DNA of 64,000 nt from the NCBI GenBank assembly GCA_022792945.1, contig JAAWBZ010000033.1, positions 1 through 64,000 on the forward strand. The letters run 5' to 3'. The translations under genes were made by a program, and so were the position numbers. Under the pieces are notes generated by a model, which worked only from the letters and a program-made list of their open reading frames with translations, had not been told where the DNA came from and did not search any database. Source of the stretch: Oscillospiraceae bacterium (lineage in GTDB: Bacteria > Bacillota > Clostridia > Oscillospirales > Oscillospiraceae). The first letter of the stretch is position 1, and each line of letters starts with the position of its first letter. Shown here piece by piece: positions 1-8,323 of the stretch.

Positions 1-52
1 CCTTGCCCTTTATCGTCCATATCGTGCCGAGGCGGGTGTTATCATCCAGACC

Positions 53-592
53 TCAAAAGTAGTAAACAGGTAGTACATTTGCAGGGGGATCTGCTAAAAG
101 TCCAGATATATCAACCATTTTCAAGGACAGGATGTGTACTTCCATGGCAAATGAATACTTTTTCTCCAGCTCCGGCTGGAGGATATACCGCCAGCCAGCC
201 TCTTCCAGACCGCCTCCGACCAGCATCACGGGAACCAGTACGATGATCGCGTAGATCGGCGCGCCGCTTTCGTATCCGCAAATCACACATTGCGGTATGA
301 GGAACAGAATTGCCATCACCACGACCATCAGGTAGGAAAAAACAGGATGCCGGAAATCAAATATATTTTTTAACCACGCCTTCACGCCTGCAACGCTGCG
401 GCTGCGCTTTAGCGCGCAGTAGGATGCAATTGTGGGGGACAATCCGCCCAGCAGATACGGCACATACAGCCATTTATGAGCGCTCAGCGAGATTCCCTGA
501 AGGCTGCATAATACGCAGCTCCCCCAGCCCAGCAGCATGAGCAGGAAGGTAAGGCTCAAATAGTTTTTATTCAGCTTGCTCACAGCGCTCAT
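53..592 (-). pseudogene. CPBP-family intramembrane protease, 3' end broken
   Basis: The translated frame from an ATG at 592 shows several hydrophobic segments and then GGGLEEAGWRYILQPELEKK, the EExxxR glutamate-protease motif of the CPBP (CAAX protease/bacteriocin-processing) membrane family. Past this point the family normally continues with further helices carrying the second and third catalytic motifs (HxxxH/N). Here the frame becomes non-hydrophobic and stops at 53. Other frames further left carry short family-like strings (for example NTRLGTIWT), which suggests one or more frameshifts. The start overlaps the stop of the DUF624 gene as ATGA, so the two were translationally coupled. An annotated intact but short protein is possible; decay is more likely. 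Confidence 0.6.
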
Positions 593-1224
593 CCCTCCTT
601 CTGAATCCGCTCCTCCAAAGCCGCGTAGGGCGGGCGCAGGAGGCGGAGGGTCAGGAGGGCGTGGAGGCTGAAATAGAGGCCGGCCCACAGCGGCAGCAGC
701 AGCAGAAACAGCGGCGGCAGCGCCAGGGCGATCACCACCGGCAGCATCAGCAGCAGCGCCGAGGGCAGAGCACGGAGGGGGTTTGCCAGGGAGATGAAGC
801 AGGTGTTGCGCAGCAGCTGCCACGCCGTGCAGGTGAAGCGGGCGTGGAACGGCGGCATCTGCGATGCCAGCAGCGCGCACAGCAGCAGCGCCGCGCTGGC
901 GAGCAGCAGCACCGTCTGCGCGCCGGCCACCAGCGCCGCCATGACCTGGAGCGCCAGCAGCGCCGTGGGGACCAGCAGGACGCAGAAGCCCACAGTGATC
1001 TGCGGAAATCCGGTCCTAAAGCCCCGGAAAAACGCCCGGAGGCAGGAGCGGCCGTCCTCCTTGTCCCGCAGGACCCGGATGCCGCTGTACAGCCCCGCCC
1101 AGGACGCCCCCAGCGTGACCACCGGCAGGGCGCAGAGCACGAACAGCACGTTCAGCACGATCAGGTCCCACAGGAAGGACAACGCCTGCATCAGGCCGGA
1201 ATCATAGGAAAAAATGCCTTTCAT
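589..1224 (-). CDS. DUF624 (YesL-type) membrane protein
   Basis: A 211-residue protein with about five hydrophobic segments and an N-terminal stretch (FSYDSGLMQALSFLWDLIVLN) typical of the DUF624/YesL family. Family members are membrane proteins of unknown molecular function that almost always sit in Firmicute sugar-utilisation loci with YesM/YesN regulators and LplB/LplC permeases, which is the context here. The start is well supported by GGGAGG upstream of the ATG. It lies 27 bp after the GH20 gene and overlaps the broken CPBP gene by 4 bp, so all three probably share a leftward transcript. Confidence 0.85.
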   Translation of the reverse strand: MKGIFSYDSGLMQALSFLWDLIVLNVLFVLCALPVVTLGASWAGLYSGIRVLRDKEDGRSCLRAFFRGFRTGFPQITVGFCVLLVPTALLALQVMAALVAGAQTVLLLASAALLLCALLASQMPPFHARFTCTAWQLLRNTCFISLANPLRALPSALLLMLPVVIALALPPLFLLLLPLWAGLYFSLHALLTLRLLRPPYAALEERIQKEG

Positions 1225-1251
1225 GGGAAATCCACCTCCCCTTCCGCAGCT

Positions 1252-3006
1252 CTACACCGCTTCCGTCAGCTCCCGCAGGAACTGACCCACCCGGTGCAGC
1301 TGACCGGGCTTGCACTCGCGCAGCCACGCCGCCTCATAGGCCGGGAGCCACGCCTCCCACCCGGCCCGCACGGCGGCGCGGTCGCCCTCCCCGGCGCGGA
1401 GCAGGACCGTCTCATTGAGCAGGCCGACGGCCCGGGCCGTCAGGGCCAGGTCCTGGTACCGGGGATCGTCCCCCAGGTCGGCGAAGGTCTCCGCCAGCTC
1501 CCGGCAGCGGGCGATGTGGGCGCGGATACGCGGCGGGTCCACATCCAGGGGCTTTTCCGCGCCGCGGCGGCGGGCGCTGAGCCAGGGAACGATCTGCGCC
1601 CACTCGGCGGTGCGCTCGCAGTCGCCCAGGTCCCGGAGCAGCTGCGCCATGTTCAGCTCGATCTGATCGTACAAAAGGGCGCTGACGGCGGCGTCGAAGT
1701 CCCCGTCCGGCCCGCCCAGGGCGTTCCACGCCTTCTCGGCCCCCAGGGCCACGCCGAACTGCTGGCTGTTCCAGCCGCAGATGGCCCCGAAGTCGCCCCA
1801 GTTGGTGTTCAGCAGGCCCGCCGCGCCGTTTTCCAGGCCGCAGCGGGCCATTTTCGTGATGTTCCCGGTGGAGCGGTCGATCTCCTCCACAAAGCGGTTC
1901 CACGCAGAGGTGCCGGGGCAGACCACCTGCGGATGGCCGCACCGGGCGAAGAACCGGACGTGCGCCTCCACCGGCTCCTTGAGATAGCACCAGTTGAGGA
2001 ACACCACGTCCGCCGGCAGCGCCGCCGCCTGCTCCGGGTGATTGAGGACGATGTCGCCCCACATCTGCACCGTCTTGCCGCGGCGCTTCAGATGCTCAAT
2101 CAGCTTTCCCACGAAGCGGACGTACTCCTCGGCAGCGTCCTTGCCGGCGTTGCGGCCAGTGCAGAGGTCGAACGTCTCGTCGCAGCAGATGTTGAAGCGA
2201 TTGCTGCGAAACAGGGGGATATACTGATCCATCAGGGCGCAGATCAGCGCCAGGCTCTCGGGGTTGGAGACGTCGATGGTGTGGTGGTCCATTTTCTCCA
2301 TCCAGTAGTGTTCCGTGGGCCGGTAATCGGGCAGCTCGCAGAGATGGCGGTAGCGCTCGCTGCTCAGCAGGTCGTGGAGGTGGCCGAAGGTGGAGAGGGA
2401 GGGGACCAGCTCGATGAAGTGGAGGTGGCAGTAGTCGTCCAGGGCCAGGATTTCTTCGGTGCTCAGCCGGTCGCCGGGGCCGGTGATCCCGCGGCACTCG
2501 ACGAACTCGTAGTTGCTCTCCACATACAGCTCCAGGCAGTTGACCTTCAGCCGCGCCAGCTCCCGGACCATGTGCCGGAGCTGCTCCAGGGTGGGCACGC
2601 GGCCCCGGGAGACGTCGTGGTAGAAGCCGCGGTCGGCGTAGTCGGGCCGGTCCTCGATCCGCAGGCACGGCAGGGCCGCGCCGAACTCCGAGAGCAGCTG
2701 GTCCAGGGTCTGGAGGCCGTAGAACGCGCCGGCGGGGCCGTCGCCGGCGATGTCCACGCCGTCCTCGGCGATCTCCAGGACGTAACCATCCCCCGCCGCA
2801 CCGTGGCGGATGCGCAGGGGGCGCGCCGCCTCGGCAGCGGTGAGGCGGACGGGCTGGCCGGTCAGGTCCTCCAGCCGGGCCTTCAGCCGTCCGGCGTGGC
2901 AGGCCAGCCGCCGGTCGGTCCCGGCGGGCAGGACGATGGAGAGGGCCGCGGCGTTGCAGACGCCGGCACGGCGGCGGATGGTCTTGGGCATGGGAATGAG
3001 CTTCAT
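1252..3006 (-). CDS. Glycoside hydrolase family 20 protein (beta-N-acetylhexosaminidase-like)
   Basis: A 584-residue protein with no signal peptide, so probably cytoplasmic. Residues about 1-120 match the GH20 N-terminal alpha/beta domain (AGAFYGLQTLDQLL), followed by a (beta/alpha)8 barrel beginning at RIEDRPDYADRGFYHDVSRG. The Asp-Glu catalytic pair expected of GH20 enzymes is visible as FNICCDETFDL (D276, E277). The family removes terminal N-acetyl-hexosamines by substrate-assisted catalysis; the exact sugar is inferred only. It is the one clear glycosidase of the locus and would act on oligosaccharides brought in by the adjacent ABC importer. It is divergent from the oxidoreductase gene at 3203. 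Confidence 0.85.
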   Translation of the reverse strand: MKLIPMPKTIRRRAGVCNAAALSIVLPAGTDRRLACHAGRLKARLEDLTGQPVRLTAAEAARPLRIRHGAAGDGYVLEIAEDGVDIAGDGPAGAFYGLQTLDQLLSEFGAALPCLRIEDRPDYADRGFYHDVSRGRVPTLEQLRHMVRELARLKVNCLELYVESNYEFVECRGITGPGDRLSTEEILALDDYCHLHFIELVPSLSTFGHLHDLLSSERYRHLCELPDYRPTEHYWMEKMDHHTIDVSNPESLALICALMDQYIPLFRSNRFNICCDETFDLCTGRNAGKDAAEEYVRFVGKLIEHLKRRGKTVQMWGDIVLNHPEQAAALPADVVFLNWCYLKEPVEAHVRFFARCGHPQVVCPGTSAWNRFVEEIDRSTGNITKMARCGLENGAAGLLNTNWGDFGAICGWNSQQFGVALGAEKAWNALGGPDGDFDAAVSALLYDQIELNMAQLLRDLGDCERTAEWAQIVPWLSARRRGAEKPLDVDPPRIRAHIARCRELAETFADLGDDPRYQDLALTARAVGLLNETVLLRAGEGDRAAVRAGWEAWLPAYEAAWLRECKPGQLHRVGQFLRELTEAV

Positions 3007-3107
3007 CGGTGGTTTCCCCCATTCGTGATTCTTGCCCCCAGCGTATCACACCGAAAGCCCCCGGGTCAAGGCAAAACGCGAAAAAATTTGGGCGGCGGGG
3101 CGAATCG

Positions 3108-3141
3108 GTCAAATTTGTCGGGGCCTTAGGTTTAATTTGTC
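3108..3141 (+). promoter_or_regulatory. Paired direct repeats, candidate AraC/YesN operator
   Basis: GTCAAATTTGTC (3108-3119) and GTTTAATTTGTC (3130-3141) match at 10 of 12 positions and start exactly 22 bp apart, two helical turns. The same arrangement is present upstream of the sugar-binding protein gene. This spacing and position next to a -35 box fit binding by an AraC-family activator such as the one at 12175. Confidence 0.6.
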
Positions 3142-3143
3142 GA

Positions 3144-3172
3144 TTGTCACGGGGGCTTCCCTATATTTTAAT
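3144..3172 (+). promoter_or_regulatory. Candidate promoter for the oxidoreductase gene
   Basis: TTGTCA (3144-3149) and TTTAAT (3167-3172) with 17 bp between. The -10 box is weak, which fits an activator-dependent promoter, and the boxes follow the direct repeats at nearly the same distance as in the 4527-4592 copy. TATATT at 3162 is an alternative -10 with poorer spacing. Confidence 0.4.
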
Positions 3173-3202
3173 AAAATCAGAAACAAAAAGGGGGCTTTTC
3201 TC

Positions 3203-4498
3203 ATGAGCGGCAAGGTGCGCATCGGCGTCCTGGGAGCAGGACGCGGCGAGACCATGATGAAATACTGTGCCACGGCGGACAATGCGGCGCTGGTGGCCGT
3301 GTGCGACAGGAGCGAGGAATTCCTGGCCCGGGCCAGGGCCAAGCTGGCGGGCGGGGACATCGCCTATTACACGGATTTTGAAGAATTCCTGCGGCACGAG
3401 CTGGATGCGGTGGTCCTGGCCAACTACGCCACCGACCACGCGTCCTTCGCCATCCGGTGCCTGGCGGCAGGCAAGCACGTCCTCAGCGAGGTGCTCCCCT
3501 GCGAGACCCTGTCCGAGGCCGTGGCACTGGCTGAGGCGGTGGAGAAAAGCGACAGGGTCTACGCCTACGCCGAGAACTACTGCTTCATGCCCGCTCCCCG
3601 GGAGATGCGGCGGCTCTATCGGGCGGGAAAGCTGGGGGAGTTTGAGTACGGCGAGGGAGAGTACTTCCACAACTGCGAGTCCATCTGGCCCTCCATCACC
3701 CGGGGCGAGCCGGAGCACTGGCGCAACCGCATCCACGCTGCCTATTACTGCACTCACTCCATCGGGCCGCTGCTGCACATCACGGGCCTGCGCCCGGTGC
3801 GGGTGACAGGCTTCGAGCTGCCCTACAACCGCCGCTGCGCCCGCTGCGGCGCCCGGGCTGGCCTGGGGGCGGTGGAGATGATCGAGCTGGAGAACGGCGC
3901 GCTGATCAAGAGCTGCCACGGCCTGGGCATCGCCCGGAACTCGGTGTGGTACACCGTCTACGGCTCCCTGGGCCGCCTGGAGAGCGCCCGGGAGGACGCG
4001 GAGCAGGGCGGGACAGGCCGCATCTACGTGAACCTGGACGCCCGGGAGGGGGAGAACGCCTCGAAGGTGGAGACCTACCTCCCCCGGGACGCCCACTCCG
4101 ACGCCGCCGGGAGCTACGGCCACGACGGGTCGGACTACTATGTCATGTGGAACTTCATCGAGAAGATCCGCGGCAACCCTGACGCCGAGACCATCGACGT
4201 TTACGAGGCCCTGGACATGGGTCTGCCGGGCCTGCTGGCCTACCGGTCCATTTTGAACGGCGGCGCGCCGGAGACGGTTCCCGACTTCCGCCATCCGCTG
4301 GCCCGGGAGGCCTGCCGCCACGACACCGCCTGCACCGACCCGGTCAAGGCCGGGGACCAGTACATCCCCAGCTGCTCCCGGGGCAATCCCATCGTTCCCC
4401 CGGAGACCTACCGGCGCATCGCGCGGCTCTGGGAGAGCTCGGCGCGGACGGCCTACGGCGTGGTGACAGAATCACCAAATAAATCAGACGAAAATTGA
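3203..4498 (+). CDS. Gfo/Idh/MocA family oxidoreductase
   Basis: A 431-residue NAD(P)-dependent sugar oxidoreductase by family. The N-terminal Rossmann fold is seen as RIGVLGAGRGETMM, followed by VALVAVCDRS and a C-terminal alpha/beta substrate domain. In most members a conserved EKP motif supplies a lysine; here the matching segment reads GKHVLSEVLPCE, so the lysine is absent. The second homologue in the locus (11114) keeps EKP. The true start is the ATG at 3203 behind AGGGGG rather than the longer ORF start. It leads the rightward half of the locus and probably modifies a sugar or inositol-like intermediate; the substrate is unknown. Confidence 0.82.
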   Translation: MSGKVRIGVLGAGRGETMMKYCATADNAALVAVCDRSEEFLARARAKLAGGDIAYYTDFEEFLRHELDAVVLANYATDHASFAIRCLAAGKHVLSEVLPCETLSEAVALAEAVEKSDRVYAYAENYCFMPAPREMRRLYRAGKLGEFEYGEGEYFHNCESIWPSITRGEPEHWRNRIHAAYYCTHSIGPLLHITGLRPVRVTGFELPYNRRCARCGARAGLGAVEMIELENGALIKSCHGLGIARNSVWYTVYGSLGRLESAREDAEQGGTGRIYVNLDAREGENASKVETYLPRDAHSDAAGSYGHDGSDYYVMWNFIEKIRGNPDAETIDVYEALDMGLPGLLAYRSILNGGAPETVPDFRHPLAREACRHDTACTDPVKAGDQYIPSCSRGNPIVPPETYRRIARLWESSARTAYGVVTESPNKSDEN

Positions 4499-4526
4499 CG
4501 ATTATGCACAGACCTCACAAAAGAAA

Positions 4527-4592
4527 GTTTAATTTTTCCGGTATGGAGGTTTAAATTTTCAGAATTACAAAAGCCCCGGGGCGCGCTATACT
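4527..4592 (+). promoter_or_regulatory. Direct-repeat operator and promoter of the sugar ABC importer operon
   Basis: GTTTAATTTTTC (4527-4538) and GTTTAAATTTTC (4549-4560) start 22 bp apart and end 4 bp before a -35 box TTACAA (4565-4570); TATACT (4587-4592) is the -10, 16 bp further on. The spacer carries the palindrome GCCCCGGGGC. Together with the copy at 3108 this is the best-supported operator in the window and is presumably the target of the YesN-type regulator. Confidence 0.65.
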
Positions 4593-4633
4593 AAAATTAT
4601 CCAAACTACCCATACCGAAGGAGGAGCAAGATC

Positions 4634-6343
4634 ATGAAAAGATGGAACCGTATGCTGGCCCTGTTCCTGGCCGTGCTGACAGCCGCCGCGCTGTTTGCCG
4701 GCTGCGCCAAGGAGGAGGCCGCCCCGGATACCGCCCAGCCCGCCGCCTCCGGCAGCGGCAGCGGTGAGGCCGCCCCCGCCGCCGCCGGCGGCGGGAGCGA
4801 CGAGCTGTACGTGGTGGAGGCCATGCCGCCCAGCGTCATGGTGCCCTACACCCCGGACTCCGCCGTGGGCCAGTACATCGCCGACGAGTTCGGCATCGCA
4901 TTCAAGTTCACCGAGTACTCCGGCGATATCCAGGAGAAGCAGGCGCTGATGCTGGCCGGCCAGGAGTACAACGAGCTGCAGTATATGCAGGGCGAGAACA
5001 TCGTGCAGCAGTACATCAACGCCGGCGCCCTTATCAACCTGGACGACTACAGGGACGTGATGCCCGACTTCTATGAGCGCTACGCCGACATGATCCCCTA
5101 CTGGCGCGCCTCCGCGCCCGACGGCGGGCTGTATAAATTCGAGCGCGACACCCCCTGCCTCACCGAGACCACCTTCCCCCACAACGACATTCTGGTCCGC
5201 TCCGACATCCTGGAGTACTACGGCTGGCCGCAGCTGGTCACCGCCAGCGACTGGAAGGCGTTCCTGGAGCAGGCCCTCATCGACTTCCCCGAGAGCTACG
5301 ACGGCCAGGCCACCGTGGGCCTGACCATGCCCATGGCCGAGTCCTACGGCATTCAGGGCATCGTCCCGGTGGGCTATGAGAAGGGAGACACCTACATCGC
5401 CGCCGGCAACGACTACTATACCTACAACGTCAAGACCGAGCAGTTTGAGGACTACCTCCTCAATCCCGAGGCCAAGGAGTCCTTCCAGTTCTTCAACGAC
5501 CTCTACAAGTCCGGCGTCCTGGACGAGGAGTGCTTCACCGACACCGGCGACATCACCCTCCAAAAGATGAGCAACGGCCGCGCCATCGCCGTGTGGTACG
5601 TCACCTGGAACAAGGACACCGCCAACGCCGCCCTCACCGACGCGGGCCACCCCGAGATGAGCTATATCCAGCAGCCCTTCCAGCTGGATTCCCAGGCGGG
5701 GCAGGACTACGTAATGCCCGTGCGCTATTCGTATCCGTACTACTCCGTGGGCATCACCAGGAACTGCAAGGACCCCGAGCGCCTGTGCAAATTCATCAAC
5801 TGGTGCTGCACCGACGAGGGTCAGATCATTCTCCAGACCGGCCTGGAGGGCGTACACTACACCGTGGAGAACGGCAAGCGCGTGGCCACCGACCTCTTCA
5901 AGCAGTGCACCCTGGACGAGGACACCAAGAAGGCCGAGGGCGTCATCGGCTGCATGGCGATGCTGCCCCTGTGCCATGAGCTGGCCGCTGACGGCCAGCC
6001 CTTCAACCTCAGCGAGACCCAGGCCTTCGTGGACGAGTTCAGCCTCACCGGGCGGGAGAAGGAGGCCTTCGCCGCCCTGGGCTGGGACAGCTCCAACGGC
6101 TGGTGGAACGACCACGGCCGCGGCGTGGACGCCGGGTACTATCAGTCCTGCTCTCTGGACGCCGCGTCGGACCTGGCCAAGGTGGGCGCGAAGATGGTGG
6201 AGACCCGTATCAAATACTCCGCCAACCTTCTGATGGCCGACGACTTTGACGCCGCCTGGAGCGAACTGATGGCGGAATACGACAAGCTGGACCATCAGGC
6301 CGTGATCGACGCGATGAACGCGAATCTGGCCTCCCACCAGTAA
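4634..6343 (+). CDS. Extracellular solute-binding lipoprotein of a sugar ABC importer (LplA-type)
   Basis: A 569-residue family 1-type binding protein. The N-terminus is a lipoprotein signal (MKRWNRMLALFLAVL) ending in the lipobox LFAGC, followed by an Ala/Pro/Gly-rich linker, so it is anchored outside the membrane. The length and layout match the large LplA-like binding proteins that work with LplB/LplC permeases on oligosaccharides. GGAGGAGC precedes the ATG. It heads a run with two permeases and then the sensor kinase. No ATPase gene is nearby; these importers generally borrow a shared MsmK-like ATPase, which is an inference here. Confidence 0.88.
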   Translation: MKRWNRMLALFLAVLTAAALFAGCAKEEAAPDTAQPAASGSGSGEAAPAAAGGGSDELYVVEAMPPSVMVPYTPDSAVGQYIADEFGIAFKFTEYSGDIQEKQALMLAGQEYNELQYMQGENIVQQYINAGALINLDDYRDVMPDFYERYADMIPYWRASAPDGGLYKFERDTPCLTETTFPHNDILVRSDILEYYGWPQLVTASDWKAFLEQALIDFPESYDGQATVGLTMPMAESYGIQGIVPVGYEKGDTYIAAGNDYYTYNVKTEQFEDYLLNPEAKESFQFFNDLYKSGVLDEECFTDTGDITLQKMSNGRAIAVWYVTWNKDTANAALTDAGHPEMSYIQQPFQLDSQAGQDYVMPVRYSYPYYSVGITRNCKDPERLCKFINWCCTDEGQIILQTGLEGVHYTVENGKRVATDLFKQCTLDEDTKKAEGVIGCMAMLPLCHELAADGQPFNLSETQAFVDEFSLTGREKEAFAALGWDSSNGWWNDHGRGVDAGYYQSCSLDAASDLAKVGAKMVETRIKYSANLLMADDFDAAWSELMAEYDKLDHQAVIDAMNANLASHQ

Positions 6344-6421
6344 CCGCATTTCCGTCCCATGTGGAATCCGCCCAGCGAAGCCGCGTTCGTTGGGCGGATT
6401 CTGACAGCAAGGAGGTCCTCT

Positions 6422-7372
6422 ATGAAAACAACGGAACTGGCGGCCCCGGCGACTGGGCGCAGAAAGCTCTGGCTCCGGGCCAGGCGGCAGAAGTGGCTGT
6501 TTCTGATGCTGCTGCCGGCCTTTGCAACCATTGTGCTGTTCAATTACCTGCCTCTCTCCGGCTGGTATCTGGCCTTCTCGGACTACCGGCTGGGCGGCTC
6601 GCTGTTCGGCGGGGAGTTTGTGGGTCTGAAATACTTTGCGAAAATTTTCCAGGAAAGCTCGGATCTGGCCTACCTGGTCCGCAACACCCTGGTCATCAAC
6701 GGCGTGACCCTGGTCCTGAACCTGGCGGTGGCCCTGGCGCTGGCGATCCTCCTGAAGGAGGCCTGCTGGAAGTTCGGCGCCAAGGCGACACAGACCGTCT
6801 CCTTCTTCCCCTACTTCGTCTCCTGGGTCATCGTCTACTCCATTGTGTGGTCCCTGCTGGCCACCAACTCCGGCGCCATCAACCAGTTTCTGGTGCGCAT
6901 CGGCGTGCTGAAGAAGGGGCTGAACGTGCTGGGGGACCCGAAATACTCCTGGCGGCTCATCATCCTCTTGAATCTCTGGAAGTTCACCGGGTACAACACC
7001 ATCATCTTCCTCTCCTCCATCGCCGGCATCCCCGCCGAGCAGTACGAGGCGGCGACGCTGGACGGCGCCGGGCGGTTCCAGCAGATCCGCTACGTGACCC
7101 TGCCCAACCTGATGCCCACAGCGTCGGTGCTGCTGATTATGAACGCCGGCTGGGTCCTCTCGTCCAACCTGGAGCAGTTCTTCATCTTCAACAACGCCAC
7201 CAACTGGTCGAAGATGGAGGTCCTGGACATGTACATCTATAAATTCGGTCTCAAGATGCTGGACTTCCCCTACTCCACGGCCATGAGCATCGTCAAGACC
7301 GTGGTGAGCATTGCGCTGCTGCTATTCGTCAACTGGCTGACGAAGCGGCTCAACAAGCATTCCGTTCTGTAG
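6422..7372 (+). CDS. Sugar ABC transporter permease, LplB-type
   Basis: A 316-residue inner-membrane permease with six expected helices; an N-terminal basic stretch is followed by KWLFLMLLPAFATIVLFNYLPLSGWYLAFSDY, typical of LplB proteins. The ATPase-coupling EAA loop is seen as EQYEAATLDGAGRFQQIRYVTLP. The ATG at 6422 behind AAGGAGG is preferred to the upstream ORF start. It forms the channel with the following permease. Confidence 0.9.
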   Translation: MKTTELAAPATGRRKLWLRARRQKWLFLMLLPAFATIVLFNYLPLSGWYLAFSDYRLGGSLFGGEFVGLKYFAKIFQESSDLAYLVRNTLVINGVTLVLNLAVALALAILLKEACWKFGAKATQTVSFFPYFVSWVIVYSIVWSLLATNSGAINQFLVRIGVLKKGLNVLGDPKYSWRLIILLNLWKFTGYNTIIFLSSIAGIPAEQYEAATLDGAGRFQQIRYVTLPNLMPTASVLLIMNAGWVLSSNLEQFFIFNNATNWSKMEVLDMYIYKFGLKMLDFPYSTAMSIVKTVVSIALLLFVNWLTKRLNKHSVL

Positions 7373-7384
7373 GGAGGGCGCGGC

Positions 7385-8257
7385 ATGGTACGAAAAAAAC
7401 ACGCCGGGGATATTGTATTTGACGTGGTCGCGGCCCTGATCCTGCTGCTGATCTTCATCGTCATGGTGTACCCCTTCCTGTATGTGGTCAACTTTTCCAT
7501 CTCGTCTCTCTCCGAGACCGGCGGGAGCCTGCTGCTGCTGCCGAAGAAGATCACCTTCAGCGCCTACGAGGTCCTTTTGAAGGACGACGCGGTGCTCAGC
7601 GCGTTCTTTATCTCCGCCGCCCGCAGCATTGTGGGGCCGCTCCTGATGGTGGCGGTCACCGGCATGGCGGCCTACGCCCTGGCGACGCCCGACCTGGTGT
7701 TCGGCAGATTTTTCCGCACGGCCTTTGTGCTGACCATGTATGTCTCTGCCGGTGTGGTGCCCACCTATATTTTCATCAAGCAGTATGGGCTGATGAACAA
7801 TTTCCTGGTGTACATCCTGCCCAGCCTGTGCAGCGCCTTTAACCTGATCCTCATCAAGACGTACATCGAGGGCATCCCCCGCTCCCTCCAGGAGGCGGTG
7901 TATGTGGACGGCGGCAGCGACCTGGACGCCTATTGGCGGGTGATCTTCCCCATCTGCCGGCCGGTCAACGCGGCGGTGCTGCTGTTCGGCATCCTCAGTC
8001 AGTGGAACAACTTCATGGACACCCAGCTCTACTGCGCCATGGAGGAAAAGCTCTACACCCTCCAGTATGTCCTCTACAACACCTTGGCCGCCCAGACCAA
8101 CATTGAGGCCCTCAAGGCCGGCGGGGCCATGGCCTCCAGCGGGCAGACCATCAAAATGGCCATCACGGTCATCACCGTGGTGCCGGTAATGTGCATTTAC
8201 CCGTTTTTGCAGAAGCATTTCGTCTCCGGCATTATGATTGGCTCAGTGAAGGCGTAA
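7385..8257 (+). CDS. Sugar ABC transporter permease, LplC/YtcP-type
   Basis: A 290-residue MalG-class permease partner of the preceding gene, 12 bp downstream. The EAA loop is visible as SLQEAVYVDGGSDLDAYWRVIFPICRP, and hydrophobic helices begin at DVVAALILLLIFIVMVYPFL. The C-terminal HFVSGIMIGSVKA is the usual ending of LplC proteins. GGAGGGCGCGGC precedes the ATG. Confidence 0.9.
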   Translation: MVRKKHAGDIVFDVVAALILLLIFIVMVYPFLYVVNFSISSLSETGGSLLLLPKKITFSAYEVLLKDDAVLSAFFISAARSIVGPLLMVAVTGMAAYALATPDLVFGRFFRTAFVLTMYVSAGVVPTYIFIKQYGLMNNFLVYILPSLCSAFNLILIKTYIEGIPRSLQEAVYVDGGSDLDAYWRVIFPICRPVNAAVLLFGILSQWNNFMDTQLYCAMEEKLYTLQYVLYNTLAAQTNIEALKAGGAMASSGQTIKMAITVITVVPVMCIYPFLQKHFVSGIMIGSVKA

Positions 8258-8285
8258 AAAAGCCCCCATTGATGGAAATTTGTGG

Positions 8286-8305
8286 TATACTGGAGGTATC
8301 CCTCC
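8286..8305 (+). promoter_or_regulatory. Extended -10 promoter and start-site hairpin before the sensor kinase
   Basis: TGG-TATACT (8283-8291) is an extended -10 with no convincing -35. It is followed at once by a small hairpin, GGAGG-TATC-CCTCC, near the likely transcription start. This could give the regulatory genes basal transcription independent of the importer promoter. Confidence 0.4.
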
Positions 8306-8323
8306 TGAAAGCAGGTGCCTCCC

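Noticed and set aside
661-3129. An 822-residue rightward ORF across the DUF624 and GH20 genes
   Set aside because: It is the reverse-strand shadow of two real genes in GC-rich DNA; its composition (Gln/Arg/Ala/Gly-rich) has no folded pattern.
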